From: Oscillospiraceae bacterium | GTDB taxonomy: Bacteria > Bacillota_A > Clostridia > Oscillospirales > CAG-272 | Assembly: GCA_015064195.1 (NCBI GenBank) | Contig: SVSO01000075.1 | Coordinates: 1 to 12,296, forward strand | Length of the DNA stretch: 12,296 nt | Direction of reading: 5' to 3' | In this document: piece by piece, positions 6,804 through 12,296 of the stretch | How positions within the stretch are numbered: the first letter of the stretch is position 1 | Layout of the letters: the number at the start of each line of letters is the position of its first letter | The notes under the pieces: generated by a model | Database searches by the model: none | What the model was told of the DNA's origin: nothing | Seen by the model: only the letters and a program-made list of their open reading frames with translations | Program-made: the position numbers and the translations under genes

Positions 6804-7919
6804 TCAAAACGCCATTCTTCCCCAGCCTTCTTGGCTGATGGGGCCGAGTCCCAGCATCTCCCGTCCGAGATTGACGTAGTACCGGTAATTTTCGATCGGA
6901 ACACCGTTGGGAATGCGGTGATCCAGTGCAAAAATCGTGCCGCCGCCCAGCGTTTCCGGCGCGATCTTATAGGAAAGCTCCGCTTCAATGGCGGCAAAAT
7001 CACGGCGCAGTGCGTGCTTGTCAATGCCGCCCTTGATGGTGAATCTTTTGCCGTATTCTCTGCGGGATTTCACCATATCCATTCCCGCCGCCGGCTCATA
7101 GGGATAGAAGCAGGTCACGCCGCATTCGAGGAACGCATCGATGACCGCCTCCATATTGCCGTCGCTGTCCTGGGAAAAGATTTTCGCGCCGCAGGCCTTC
7201 GCCGCATTCCAGACGCGATTGTAATAGGGCTTCAGGAATTCGCGTACCAGCGACGGGCCGATCAGCGGGCCGGATTTGCCTGCCATGTCTTCATGAATGC
7301 ACAGGTTGTCGATGGGCACCACGTCCGCCACGCGCTCCATCACCTTTTCCGCAGTGTCCGCCATGACCTCCAGCATATCGGCGATCATTTCCGGCTCCTC
7401 ATAATAGGCGATGCACAGACCTTCCTCACCCAGCAGCTGCCGCGGCTCATCAAATCCGCCGGGCACGCCGAATACGGTGAGATAGCCCTTTTCCCACAGC
7501 TTGCGGCGATCCAGCAGCGCTTCCTTGTTGATACGCCGCTCGTCGAAGGCGTACCAGTGCCGGATCTTCAGCCAGTCGTCCATGGTCGCCACCGGATGAT
7601 CCATGGGAAGCGGAAGGGTCGCGCTCTTTTTGAGGAGTCTCATCGTCCGTCCCATGTGGTCGATGGAGATGGTTTCATCCGGTGTATCCGAGATCACCCG
7701 GGGCGTGATATCCGTCAGTGCGCCGGTGGTCACGGGAATGCCGGCACGCAGAACATAATCCCAGTCGAAAGCAGTCATGGCGATCTCCTTCTCGGATGCG
7801 CCCTGTCTGCGCCACTCCTCCTCCAGAGGAAGCAGCGGCCCGAACAGCTCCGAAAACATCTCCCGCCCGGTAAATTCAAAATTGCAGTGAGCAATATACC
7901 GCTCTCTTGTCCAGATCAT
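6804..7919 (-). CDS. UroD-like corrinoid methyltransferase 2 (DSD-type)
   Basis: A 371-residue protein of the uroporphyrinogen decarboxylase (UroD) superfamily, in the branch that includes MtaA/MtbA-type methyltransferases acting on corrinoid proteins. Supporting segments are FGVPGGFDEPRQLLGEEGL (150-168), CIHEDMAGKSGPLIGP (207-222), FYPYEPAAGMD (271-281), IKGGIDKHAL (295-304) and ALDHRIPNGV (331-340). Where MtaA-type enzymes carry a zinc-binding H-x-C, this protein has D251-S-D253-G, so any metal would be held differently, perhaps with H209/E210 or H334 (inference). It is not a haem-pathway decarboxylase, given the corrinoid operon around it. The ATG at 7919 overlaps the TGA of the preceding gene (ATGA, four bases), indicating translational coupling. 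Substrate unknown. Confidence 0.85.
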   Translation of the reverse strand: MIWTRERYIAHCNFEFTGREMFSELFGPLLPLEEEWRRQGASEKEIAMTAFDWDYVLRAGIPVTTGALTDITPRVISDTPDETISIDHMGRTMRLLKKSATLPLPMDHPVATMDDWLKIRHWYAFDERRINKEALLDRRKLWEKGYLTVFGVPGGFDEPRQLLGEEGLCIAYYEEPEMIADMLEVMADTAEKVMERVADVVPIDNLCIHEDMAGKSGPLIGPSLVREFLKPYYNRVWNAAKACGAKIFSQDSDGNMEAVIDAFLECGVTCFYPYEPAAGMDMVKSRREYGKRFTIKGGIDKHALRRDFAAIEAELSYKIAPETLGGGTIFALDHRIPNGVPIENYRYYVNLGREMLGLGPISQEGWGRMAF

Positions 7920-8977
7920 GTGTAACTTCCCACCTTTTTAATTTCTTCCATAATGCGCTGCATGGTTTTCAGCGATACATTGTTAGGAATGGAATGATCC
8001 GATGCGAAAATGTAGCCGCCGTTTTCCTTTAAGATCGGCACTTTTGCACGGATCTCCTCGATAATTGCTTCCTCATCCGGCCAGTTGAGGGCATTTGTTC
8101 CGCCGTGCAGCAGCAGCTTATCGCCGTATTCTGCTTTCACCTTCAGAACATCCATGCCCGCCTTCACCTCCAGCGGATTGAGCGCATCCACACCGGTATC
8201 CATTATATCCGGAAGCAGCTTCATCACATTACCGCAGGAATGGAGATAGGCGTAAATGCCGTGATTGTGCGCCCATTCGACTGCGCGGCGATGGAAGGGC
8301 TGCACGATGTCACGATAGGTTTCCGGCGAAAAGAAGGATGTCCCCTTGTAGCCCATGTCGTCCCACCAGCGGATGTCGTCAAACCGGTATCCGGCATCCC
8401 AGATCCGGTCAAACAGTGCCTCACAGCGGGAGAGATAGGTGTCGATGATGTCACGGATCAGCTCCGGTTCTTCCATCATATTGATGAGCGTATTTTCCGT
8501 GCCCATCATGTGAGAATGCGTCACGTCGAAGCCGAACCAGAAGTTGGCGCGCACCCATTGTCCTTCTGCTCTCCAGCGATCGTAATTCGTCTTGAGAAGA
8601 TTCCATGGGATGCGGTCGTCCTCCAGCGTCATGCGGGCTTTACAGTCTGCCCATGTTTCGGCATCGGTGACGGTAAAATCCAGCATTTCCGGGGTGGAAT
8701 CCTCCTCCTTGAACTCTTTCTTGGTCACGCCCCACGGAGAGGTGTAGATGATATACCGATCGGTTTCTTCGATGACCTTCTTCGGATAGCGCGGTGAGAT
8801 GTCAACGCTGAAGGATGCCACCTTATCCGCGCCGAAATAATCGCGCCAGTCGGTGTGTTCCGGCATTCCTTCCCGTGTCCACCGCCGCAGTGTTCCGCGC
8901 CACGGAATATCATCGACGGGAATGCGGTCAGCTTCTTTGTGCTGATACATTCTGAGAATTCGCTCATATGAAGTCAA
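7916..8977 (-). CDS. UroD-like corrinoid methyltransferase 1 (HSC-type), TTG start
   Basis: A 353-residue UroD-superfamily protein and the first gene of the operon. The N-terminus MTSYERILRMYQHKEADRIP is the standard UroD-family opening, so the TTG at 8977 is very probably the true start. It is preceded by AAAGGGGG about seven bases upstream and by an in-frame stop just before that. Residues 246-248 (H-S-C in LHSCGN) match the H-x-C zinc motif of MtaA/MtbA-like methyltransferases, in which zinc activates a thiol methyl acceptor (family knowledge). The segment WWDDMGYKGTSFFSP (204-218), LNPLEVKAGMD (266-276), LHGGTN and SDHSIPNNV (326-334) are also typical. It may be the partner that delivers a methyl group to, or removes it from, the corrinoid protein. 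Which direction cannot be told from sequence. Confidence 0.87.
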   Translation of the reverse strand: MTSYERILRMYQHKEADRIPVDDIPWRGTLRRWTREGMPEHTDWRDYFGADKVASFSVDISPRYPKKVIEETDRYIIYTSPWGVTKKEFKEEDSTPEMLDFTVTDAETWADCKARMTLEDDRIPWNLLKTNYDRWRAEGQWVRANFWFGFDVTHSHMMGTENTLINMMEEPELIRDIIDTYLSRCEALFDRIWDAGYRFDDIRWWDDMGYKGTSFFSPETYRDIVQPFHRRAVEWAHNHGIYAYLHSCGNVMKLLPDIMDTGVDALNPLEVKAGMDVLKVKAEYGDKLLLHGGTNALNWPDEEAIIEEIRAKVPILKENGGYIFASDHSIPNNVSLKTMQRIMEEIKKVGSYT

Positions 8978-9009
8978 ACAAATGCCCCCTTTGCTTCATT
9001 GGTATCTCT

Positions 9010-9015
9010 ATTGTA
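9010..9015 (-). promoter_or_regulatory. Possible -10 element for the corrinoid operon
   Basis: TACAAT on the minus strand lies about 33 bases before the TTG start. The sequence 17-18 bases further upstream (TATCAT or CTATCA) is a poor -35 match, so the promoter may need an activator or may lie elsewhere in the gap. Confidence 0.35.
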
Positions 9016-9158
9016 CCGCGTTCCCGCGCGAAATGATAGAAAAATCTTGCGAACTTTTGGTAAATTATTTGCCATTGCCGCCGGAATTCCGGGATTTTCC
9101 GGATTTATTACAGATTTGACGATTTCCGTCATAAACAAGTGAAATTTAGTAAAACCTC

Positions 9159-9186
9159 TTGACCGTCGCCGAAAATTTGCTATAAT
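9159..9186 (+). promoter_or_regulatory. Promoter of the ADP-ribosylglycohydrolase-family gene
   Basis: TTGACC (9159-9164) and a perfect TATAAT (9181-9186) are 16 bases apart. TGC directly before the -10 makes an extended -10 element, which can offset the short spacer. The start codon is 45 bases downstream. Confidence 0.8.
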
Positions 9187-9231
9187 AAAGGTGTAAGCAT
9201 TTTTCACCATATGATTACGGAGGTACAAATC

Positions 9232-10671
9232 ATGATTCAATTCAACAGAGAAACCATCAAGGACAAGATCTATGCCTGCTGGCTGGGCAAAAACATCGGC
9301 GGCACCATGGGCACTCCCTTTGAGGGCAACACCGATATGCACGATATTCAGGGCTTTTCCACCCCCGAAGGCGTCGTTCTCGCAAACGACGACCTGGATC
9401 TGCAGCTGGTATGGCTGCGTGCCATGGAAGACCTCGGCCCGTACAGCCTTTCCGCACAGGCGCTGGGCGAATACTGGGTCAGCTTCATTCCGCCGCACTG
9501 GAATGAGTACGGCATCTGCAAGAACAATATGCACATCGGTCTGATCCCGCCGCTTTCCGGTGAATATAAAAACGACTGGAAGCACTCGAACGGTGCATGG
9601 ATCCGCACCGAGGTCTGGGCGTGCATGGCTCCCGGATGCCCGGATATCGCCATGAAATACGCGCAGATGGATGCCTGCGTTGACCACGGTGCAGGCGAAG
9701 GTACATACGCGGCCATGTTCGTCGCCGCCATCGAAGCCGCTGCGTTCGTCATCACCGACATCCGCAAGCTCATCGACCTCGGCCTCAAGAAGATCCCCGC
9801 CGACAGCTGGATGGCAAAGACCGTCCGTCTGGTGCTGGAGTGCAAAGATTCCGGCATGGGCTGGCGTGAGACCCGTCAAACAGCAGTGGAATTCACCGCT
9901 GAGCTTGGCTGGTTCCAGGCGCCCATCAACGTGGCATTCGTGCTCATCGGTATGCTCTGGGGCGAGGGCGATTTCAAGAAGTCCATGATCATCGCCATCA
10001 ACTGCGGCGACGACACCGACTGCACCGGCGCAACTCTCGGCTCTCTGTTCGGCATTCTCTATGGCTCTGCCTGCATTCCGGAGGACTGGAAGGCACACAT
10101 CGGCGACAACATCGTTTCCGTTGCCGTTGACCGCGGCTCCTGCTACAATCTGCCGAGAACCTGCACCGAGCTGTCCGAGCGCGTCTACAGAATGATCCCC
10201 GTTGTCACTTTCGCAAACCGCGGCAATATCGTCATCGGTGACGAGGACAAATGGACGGATGACGATCTGCAATGCTACGAGGACAACCGCGTGGCCGAGA
10301 GACTGCTGAACATCCCCGGCAACTCCTACGAGCAGGATTTCATCTGGGCAAAAGCCCGCGTGATCCTTCCCGACGGCCCGGATGTTGCACCCGGCAAGGC
10401 AGTCAAGGTTCAGATCCACCTGACCAACCAGCACAATCCCCAGCCCAAGCATCTCCATGTGAAGTGGCATCTGCCCGAGGGCTGGAAGGTGAACGGCGCA
10501 CAGCAGACCTATCTGCTGAACACCGCCACCCGCTACACGCCCAACGATGTCACCATCGAGGTGGAAATCGAGGCCGGCGAAACGGTTGACGTGACCAACC
10601 GCATCATCTGCGAGATCACCACGCCCCGCCGTCCCACCGCGGCTCTGCTGCCTGTTGTGCTCATCGGTTAA
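9232..10671 (+). CDS. ADP-ribosylglycohydrolase (DraG/ARH) family protein with C-terminal beta-rich domain
   Basis: A 479-residue protein. Residues about 7-325 form the all-helical ADP-ribosylglycohydrolase domain, with YACWLGKNIGGTMG (14-27), the first metal motif as NDDLD (52-56) and the second as NCGDDTDCTGATLGSL (257-272). Family members use two Mg ions to remove ADP-ribose from proteins or small molecules; the first motif is usually TDDTD or similar, so Leu55 is a variant seen here. Residues about 375-465 are predicted beta-rich and contain PGKAVKVQIHLTN and HVKWHLPEGWKV, resembling NEW3/CARDB-like beta-sandwich domains. No signal peptide is seen. The start at 9232 follows GGAGG (9219-9223) by eight bases; the upstream in-frame ATG at 9211 precedes that site. 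It is divergent from the corrinoid operon. The substrate is unknown, and the fold alone does not prove ADP-ribose chemistry. Confidence 0.85.
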   Translation: MIQFNRETIKDKIYACWLGKNIGGTMGTPFEGNTDMHDIQGFSTPEGVVLANDDLDLQLVWLRAMEDLGPYSLSAQALGEYWVSFIPPHWNEYGICKNNMHIGLIPPLSGEYKNDWKHSNGAWIRTEVWACMAPGCPDIAMKYAQMDACVDHGAGEGTYAAMFVAAIEAAAFVITDIRKLIDLGLKKIPADSWMAKTVRLVLECKDSGMGWRETRQTAVEFTAELGWFQAPINVAFVLIGMLWGEGDFKKSMIIAINCGDDTDCTGATLGSLFGILYGSACIPEDWKAHIGDNIVSVAVDRGSCYNLPRTCTELSERVYRMIPVVTFANRGNIVIGDEDKWTDDDLQCYEDNRVAERLLNIPGNSYEQDFIWAKARVILPDGPDVAPGKAVKVQIHLTNQHNPQPKHLHVKWHLPEGWKVNGAQQTYLLNTATRYTPNDVTIEVEIEAGETVDVTNRIICEITTPRRPTAALLPVVLIG

Positions 10672-10677
10672 ACGAAC

Positions 10678-10715
10678 AACAATAACCGGTTTGGATATCC
10701 AAACCGGTTATTGTT
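10678..10715. terminator. 38-base perfect palindrome, likely two-way terminator
   Basis: Every base from 10678 to 10715 pairs with its mirror around the centre GGATATCC, giving a stem of up to about 17 pairs after leaving a small loop. It lies seven bases after the ADP-ribosylglycohydrolase stop and 29 bases beyond the stop of the convergent CBM9-like gene. The flanks are AT-rich but lack a long T run, so termination strength is uncertain. Confidence 0.7.
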
Positions 10716-10744
10716 ATCTGAGAAGACTATGATTGCGCGGGAGT

Positions 10745-11464
10745 TCAGCTTCTCTTTTTCCGGAGAAGAACCGCGCCGGCTGCCGCAGAGGAGATCAGCG
10801 CAAGCAGCATGGGATCTGCCGTTGCCGGAGATTCCTGCGGAATCTCAACCTCAGCTGCTGAAAGGATCAGATTGTCATCTGCCTTCTGCGAGCCCCAGCA
10901 GCCGATATTCGCCGCGCCCTTATCGATGCAGTCATTGATCTGCACTGAGAAGCCGATGGACGCGCCTGCCTTGTAGTCACCGACCGGGATCGCCAGCTCC
11001 ACGATGTAGCCGTCGTCCGTCTGCGCTGCGGCATACAGGCACTTATCCTGCGGAACGATCGCGCCGTTGCCGTAGACCTTGGTGGCAAAGGCATCCAGCG
11101 ACACCTTATCCAGCGTGCCGTTGTAATTTACCCACACCTCAAAGGCATCCGCTTCCCAGCCATTGAGAATGCCGGTGTCAACAACGGTGGATTCCTTGGC
11201 TTCGCAGGCAAAGTAAATGTAGCTGTCGTCCCAGAGCATCCATGTGGTGGACTTTACATCGGACTTGCCGCCATTATCGCCCTTTATCCAGACCTCTTTC
11301 CCGTGGGCATCCACAACAACCGAGCCGGACTGCAGGTAGATCTCGTCGAGCTTGCCGTCAACGACCGGTGTGCCCTTTTTCGCCGAATAATCCGCCGCGC
11401 TGACAGATGCCGACAGCGACAGCACCATTGCAAATGCCATCAAAAATACGAATAATTTCTTCAT
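10745..11464 (-). CDS. Secreted CBM9-like carbohydrate-binding surface protein with sortase-like tail
   Basis: A 239-residue exported protein. Residues 1 to about 23 form a signal peptide (MKKL, a hydrophobic core, then SVSA-A). The mature part (about 30-205) resembles family 9 carbohydrate-binding / DOMON-like beta-sandwich domains: VVDGKLDEIY (34-43), WDDSYIYFACEAK (78-90), WEADAFEVWVN (103-113), DGYIVELAIPV (151-161) and GFSVQIND (171-178). The end carries SPATAD (212-217), a hydrophobic stretch (about 218-234) and RKKRS, the layout of a sortase signal but with Ala in place of the usual Gly. It is probably held on the cell surface and binds sugar or a related ligand (inference); no catalytic domain is present. 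The ATG at 11464 is chosen because GAGG lies eight bases upstream; the GTG at 11473 overlaps that site. Confidence 0.8.
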   Translation of the reverse strand: MKKLFVFLMAFAMVLSLSASVSAADYSAKKGTPVVDGKLDEIYLQSGSVVVDAHGKEVWIKGDNGGKSDVKSTTWMLWDDSYIYFACEAKESTVVDTGILNGWEADAFEVWVNYNGTLDKVSLDAFATKVYGNGAIVPQDKCLYAAAQTDDGYIVELAIPVGDYKAGASIGFSVQINDCIDKGAANIGCWGSQKADDNLILSAAEVEIPQESPATADPMLLALISSAAAGAVLLRKKRS

Positions 11465-11480
11465 ATATTTCACCTCAAAA

Positions 11481-11503
11481 TGGAATATTCAGAATCGATT
11501 CCA
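11481..11503. repeat. Inverted repeat in leader of CBM9-like gene
   Basis: TGGAAT (11481-11486) and ATTCCA (11498-11503) are an exact inverted repeat around 11 bases, and the interior includes the small palindromes GAATATTC and GAATCGATTC. It lies just downstream of the minus-strand -10, so it may be an operator or a leader hairpin. Confidence 0.4.
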
Positions 11504-11508
11504 TCAGT

Positions 11509-11537
11509 AGTATACCACGTATTTGGGGCGATGTCAA
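11509..11537 (-). promoter_or_regulatory. Sigma-A promoter of the CBM9-like gene
   Basis: On the minus strand a perfect TTGACA (11537-11532) is followed after 17 bases by TATACT (11514-11509), 44 bases before the start codon. Confidence 0.87.
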
Positions 11538-11595
11538 GCACTTATAGGTTTGGCGGAATTTGTCGGTTTTGCTGTATTTCGCGCATCTTTTCCGC

Positions 11596-11630
11596 AAAAA
11601 AATCGGGCATCCGAACAGATGCCCGATTTT
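11596..11630 (-). terminator. Intrinsic terminator of the acyl-CoA synthetase gene
   Basis: An 11-pair stem (11601-11611 with 11618-11628) with a six-base loop is followed on the minus strand by a seven-T run (complement of 11596-11602). It starts 11 bases after the acyl-CoA synthetase stop. The rest of the gap from 11474 to 11641 holds only the CBM9-like gene's promoter and leader. Confidence 0.9.
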
Positions 11631-11641
11631 GTGTATGCGAT

Positions 11642-12296
11642 TTACTTTTTCTCACCATCATTGGCGCGGATCTCCACACGTCTGATCTTGCCGGAGATGG
11701 TCTTGGGAAGCTCCTCCACAAATTCCACGATTCTGGGGTATTTGTAGGGCGCGGTGTGGGTCTTGACGTAATTCTGCACTTCCTTCTTGAGCGCATCGTC
11801 GCCCACCTTGCCCTTCACCAGCACGATGGTCGCCTTGACCACCTGACCGCGGATCTCATCGGGTGCGGCAGTGACTGCGCATTCGAGAACGTAGGGCAGC
11901 TCCATGATGACGGATTCGATCTCGAACGGGCCGATGCGGTAGCCGGAGGACTTGATCAGATCATCCGTGCGGCCAACGTACCAGAAGAAGCCGTCCTCGT
12001 CCATCCACGCCGTGTCGCCGGTGTGATAATAGCCGTCGTGCCATGCTTCCTTGGTCTTTTCATCGTTGCCGTAGTAGCCGAGGAAGATGCCGCAGGGGAT
12101 ATGCTCCGCGGTGCGGATGCAGATCTCGCCGGTCTCACCGGTCTTGCAGCGTGTGCCGTCCGCATTGAGGATCTGCACATCGTAAAGGGGGCTGGGCTTG
12201 CCCATGGAGCCGGGCTTGGGCGTCATGCCAACCAGATTTGCCAGTGCCAGCGTGGTCTCGGTCTGACCGAAGCCTTCCATCAGCTGGATGCCGGTG
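11642..12296 (-). CDS. AMP-forming acyl-CoA synthetase (ANL superfamily), C-terminal part, truncated by window
   Basis: About 218 C-terminal residues of an adenylate-forming enzyme that activates a carboxylic acid to acyl-AMP and then to acyl-CoA. Visible core motifs in order are GFGQTE (the aromatic/Glu adenylate-binding motif), [13 protein letters not shown] with the ribose-binding Asp, [20 protein letters not shown] at the hinge into the C-terminal domain, and [10 protein letters not shown] with the catalytic Lys. The frame is open to the window edge (TGIQL precedes the first visible Met), so the start lies beyond. Spacing and the [18 protein letters not shown] segment fit the acetyl-/medium-chain acyl-CoA synthetase branch of about 550 residues, but the substrate pocket is mostly missing and specificity cannot be given. 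It ends GEKK just before a strong terminator. Confidence 0.92.
   Translation of the reverse strand, partial: TGIQLMEGFGQTETTLALANLVGMTPKPGSMGKPSPLYDVQILNADGTRCKTGETGEICIRTAEHIPCGIFLGYYGNDEKTKEAWHDGYYHTGDTAWMDEDGFFWYVGRTDDLIKSSGYRIGPFEIESVIMELPYVLECAVTAAPDEIRGQVVKATIVLVKGKVGDDALKKEVQNYVKTHTAPYKYPRIVEFVEELPKTISGKIRRVEIRANDGEKK

Larger units (their letters stand above)
3438..8977 (-). other. Six-gene corrinoid-dependent methyl-transfer operon
   Basis: Six minus-strand genes run from 8977 to 3438 with junctions of -4, 29, 3, 5 and 8 bases. The order is UroD-like 1, UroD-like 2, corrinoid protein, DUF2284, reductive activator, membrane protein. No internal terminator is seen, and a strong hairpin closes the unit. 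Together they supply a methyl carrier, two candidate methyltransferases and a redox repair system. Single transcription is inferred from spacing. Confidence 0.85.
8978..9231. promoter_or_regulatory. Divergent control region between corrinoid operon and ADP-ribosylglycohydrolase gene
   Basis: This 254-base gap has no credible gene. It holds a perfect palindrome CCGGAATTCCGG (9081-9092) and a short inverted repeat TGACG-N5-CGTCA (9117-9131), besides the forward promoter near 9159-9186. Either repeat could be an operator acting on both directions (inference). I see no recognisable cobalamin riboswitch. Confidence 0.45.

Noticed and set aside
6831..7925. 364-codon plus-strand open frame
   Set aside because: It mirrors the UroD-like gene on the other strand, is rich in His/Arg as shadows of GC-rich genes often are, and has no convincing start signal.
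6804..8977. Haem-pathway uroporphyrinogen decarboxylases (HemE)
   Set aside because: The fold is shared, but the HxC/DSD motifs, tandem arrangement and corrinoid-protein and activator neighbours fit methyl transfer, and no other haem genes are present.
8978..9231. Cobalamin riboswitch ahead of the corrinoid operon
   Set aside because: I could not find a B12-box-like sequence or the required multi-stem layout by eye; the gap seems too short after allowing for both promoters.
8974..10470. 498-codon minus-strand open frame opposite the ADP-ribosylglycohydrolase gene
   Set aside because: Its product resembles no known family and has the composition of an antisense shadow; the plus frame has family motifs, promoter and ribosome binding site.
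1..12296. Mobile element, prophage, CRISPR array, tRNA or rRNA genes
   Set aside because: No transposase or integrase motif, spaced repeat array, tRNA-like cloverleaf or rRNA sequence was seen on either strand.

Overview
The window looks like chromosomal DNA from an anaerobic, low-to-moderate-GC Gram-positive bacterium of the Clostridia, most plausibly an Oscillospirales/Ruminococcaceae-type gut organism. This is inferred from near-perfect housekeeping-sigma promoters (TTGACA-17-TATAAT), GGAGG-type ribosome binding sites, a corrinoid methyl-transfer gene set and a Clostridia-style cell-surface protein tail. I see no rRNA, tRNA, CRISPR array, transposase or phage gene. Genes are densely packed and no gap exceeds about 260 bases.

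Layout: (1) 2-727 (+) is the C-terminal half of a MATE-like polysaccharide flippase. (2) 759-1598 (-) is a calcineurin-type metallophosphoesterase and 1752-2918 (+) is a PHP-domain metal hydrolase; they are divergent, each behind a clear promoter in a 153-base gap. (3) 3027-3395 (+) is a small YegP/DUF1508 tandem-repeat protein. (4) 8977 down to 3438 (-) is a six-gene operon: UroD-like methyltransferase 1, UroD-like methyltransferase 2, a B12-binding corrinoid protein, a Cys-rich DUF2284 protein, a [2Fe-2S]/ASKHA reductive activator (RamA/RACo-like), and a single-pass membrane protein of unknown function. (5) 9232-10671 (+), divergent from the operon, is an ADP-ribosylglycohydrolase-family protein with a C-terminal beta-rich extension. 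(6) 10745-11464 (-) is a secreted CBM9-like protein with a sortase-like tail. (7) 11642-12296 (-) is the C-terminal part of an AMP-forming acyl-CoA synthetase cut by the window edge.

How it fits together: the operon encodes most of a corrinoid-dependent methyl-transfer pathway. It has a methyl-carrying corrinoid protein, two proteins that could move a methyl group on and off it, and an ATP-dependent redox activator to rescue oxidised cobalt. The substrate and final acceptor are not shown. No MttB- or MtrH-type partner is present, so the two UroD-like proteins probably fill both methyltransferase roles (inference). The two have different putative metal-site motifs, which suggests a division of labour. 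The ADP-ribosylglycohydrolase gene shares the regulatory gap with this operon, and its relation to methyl metabolism is open. All three convergent gene pairs appear to share one compact two-way terminator each.
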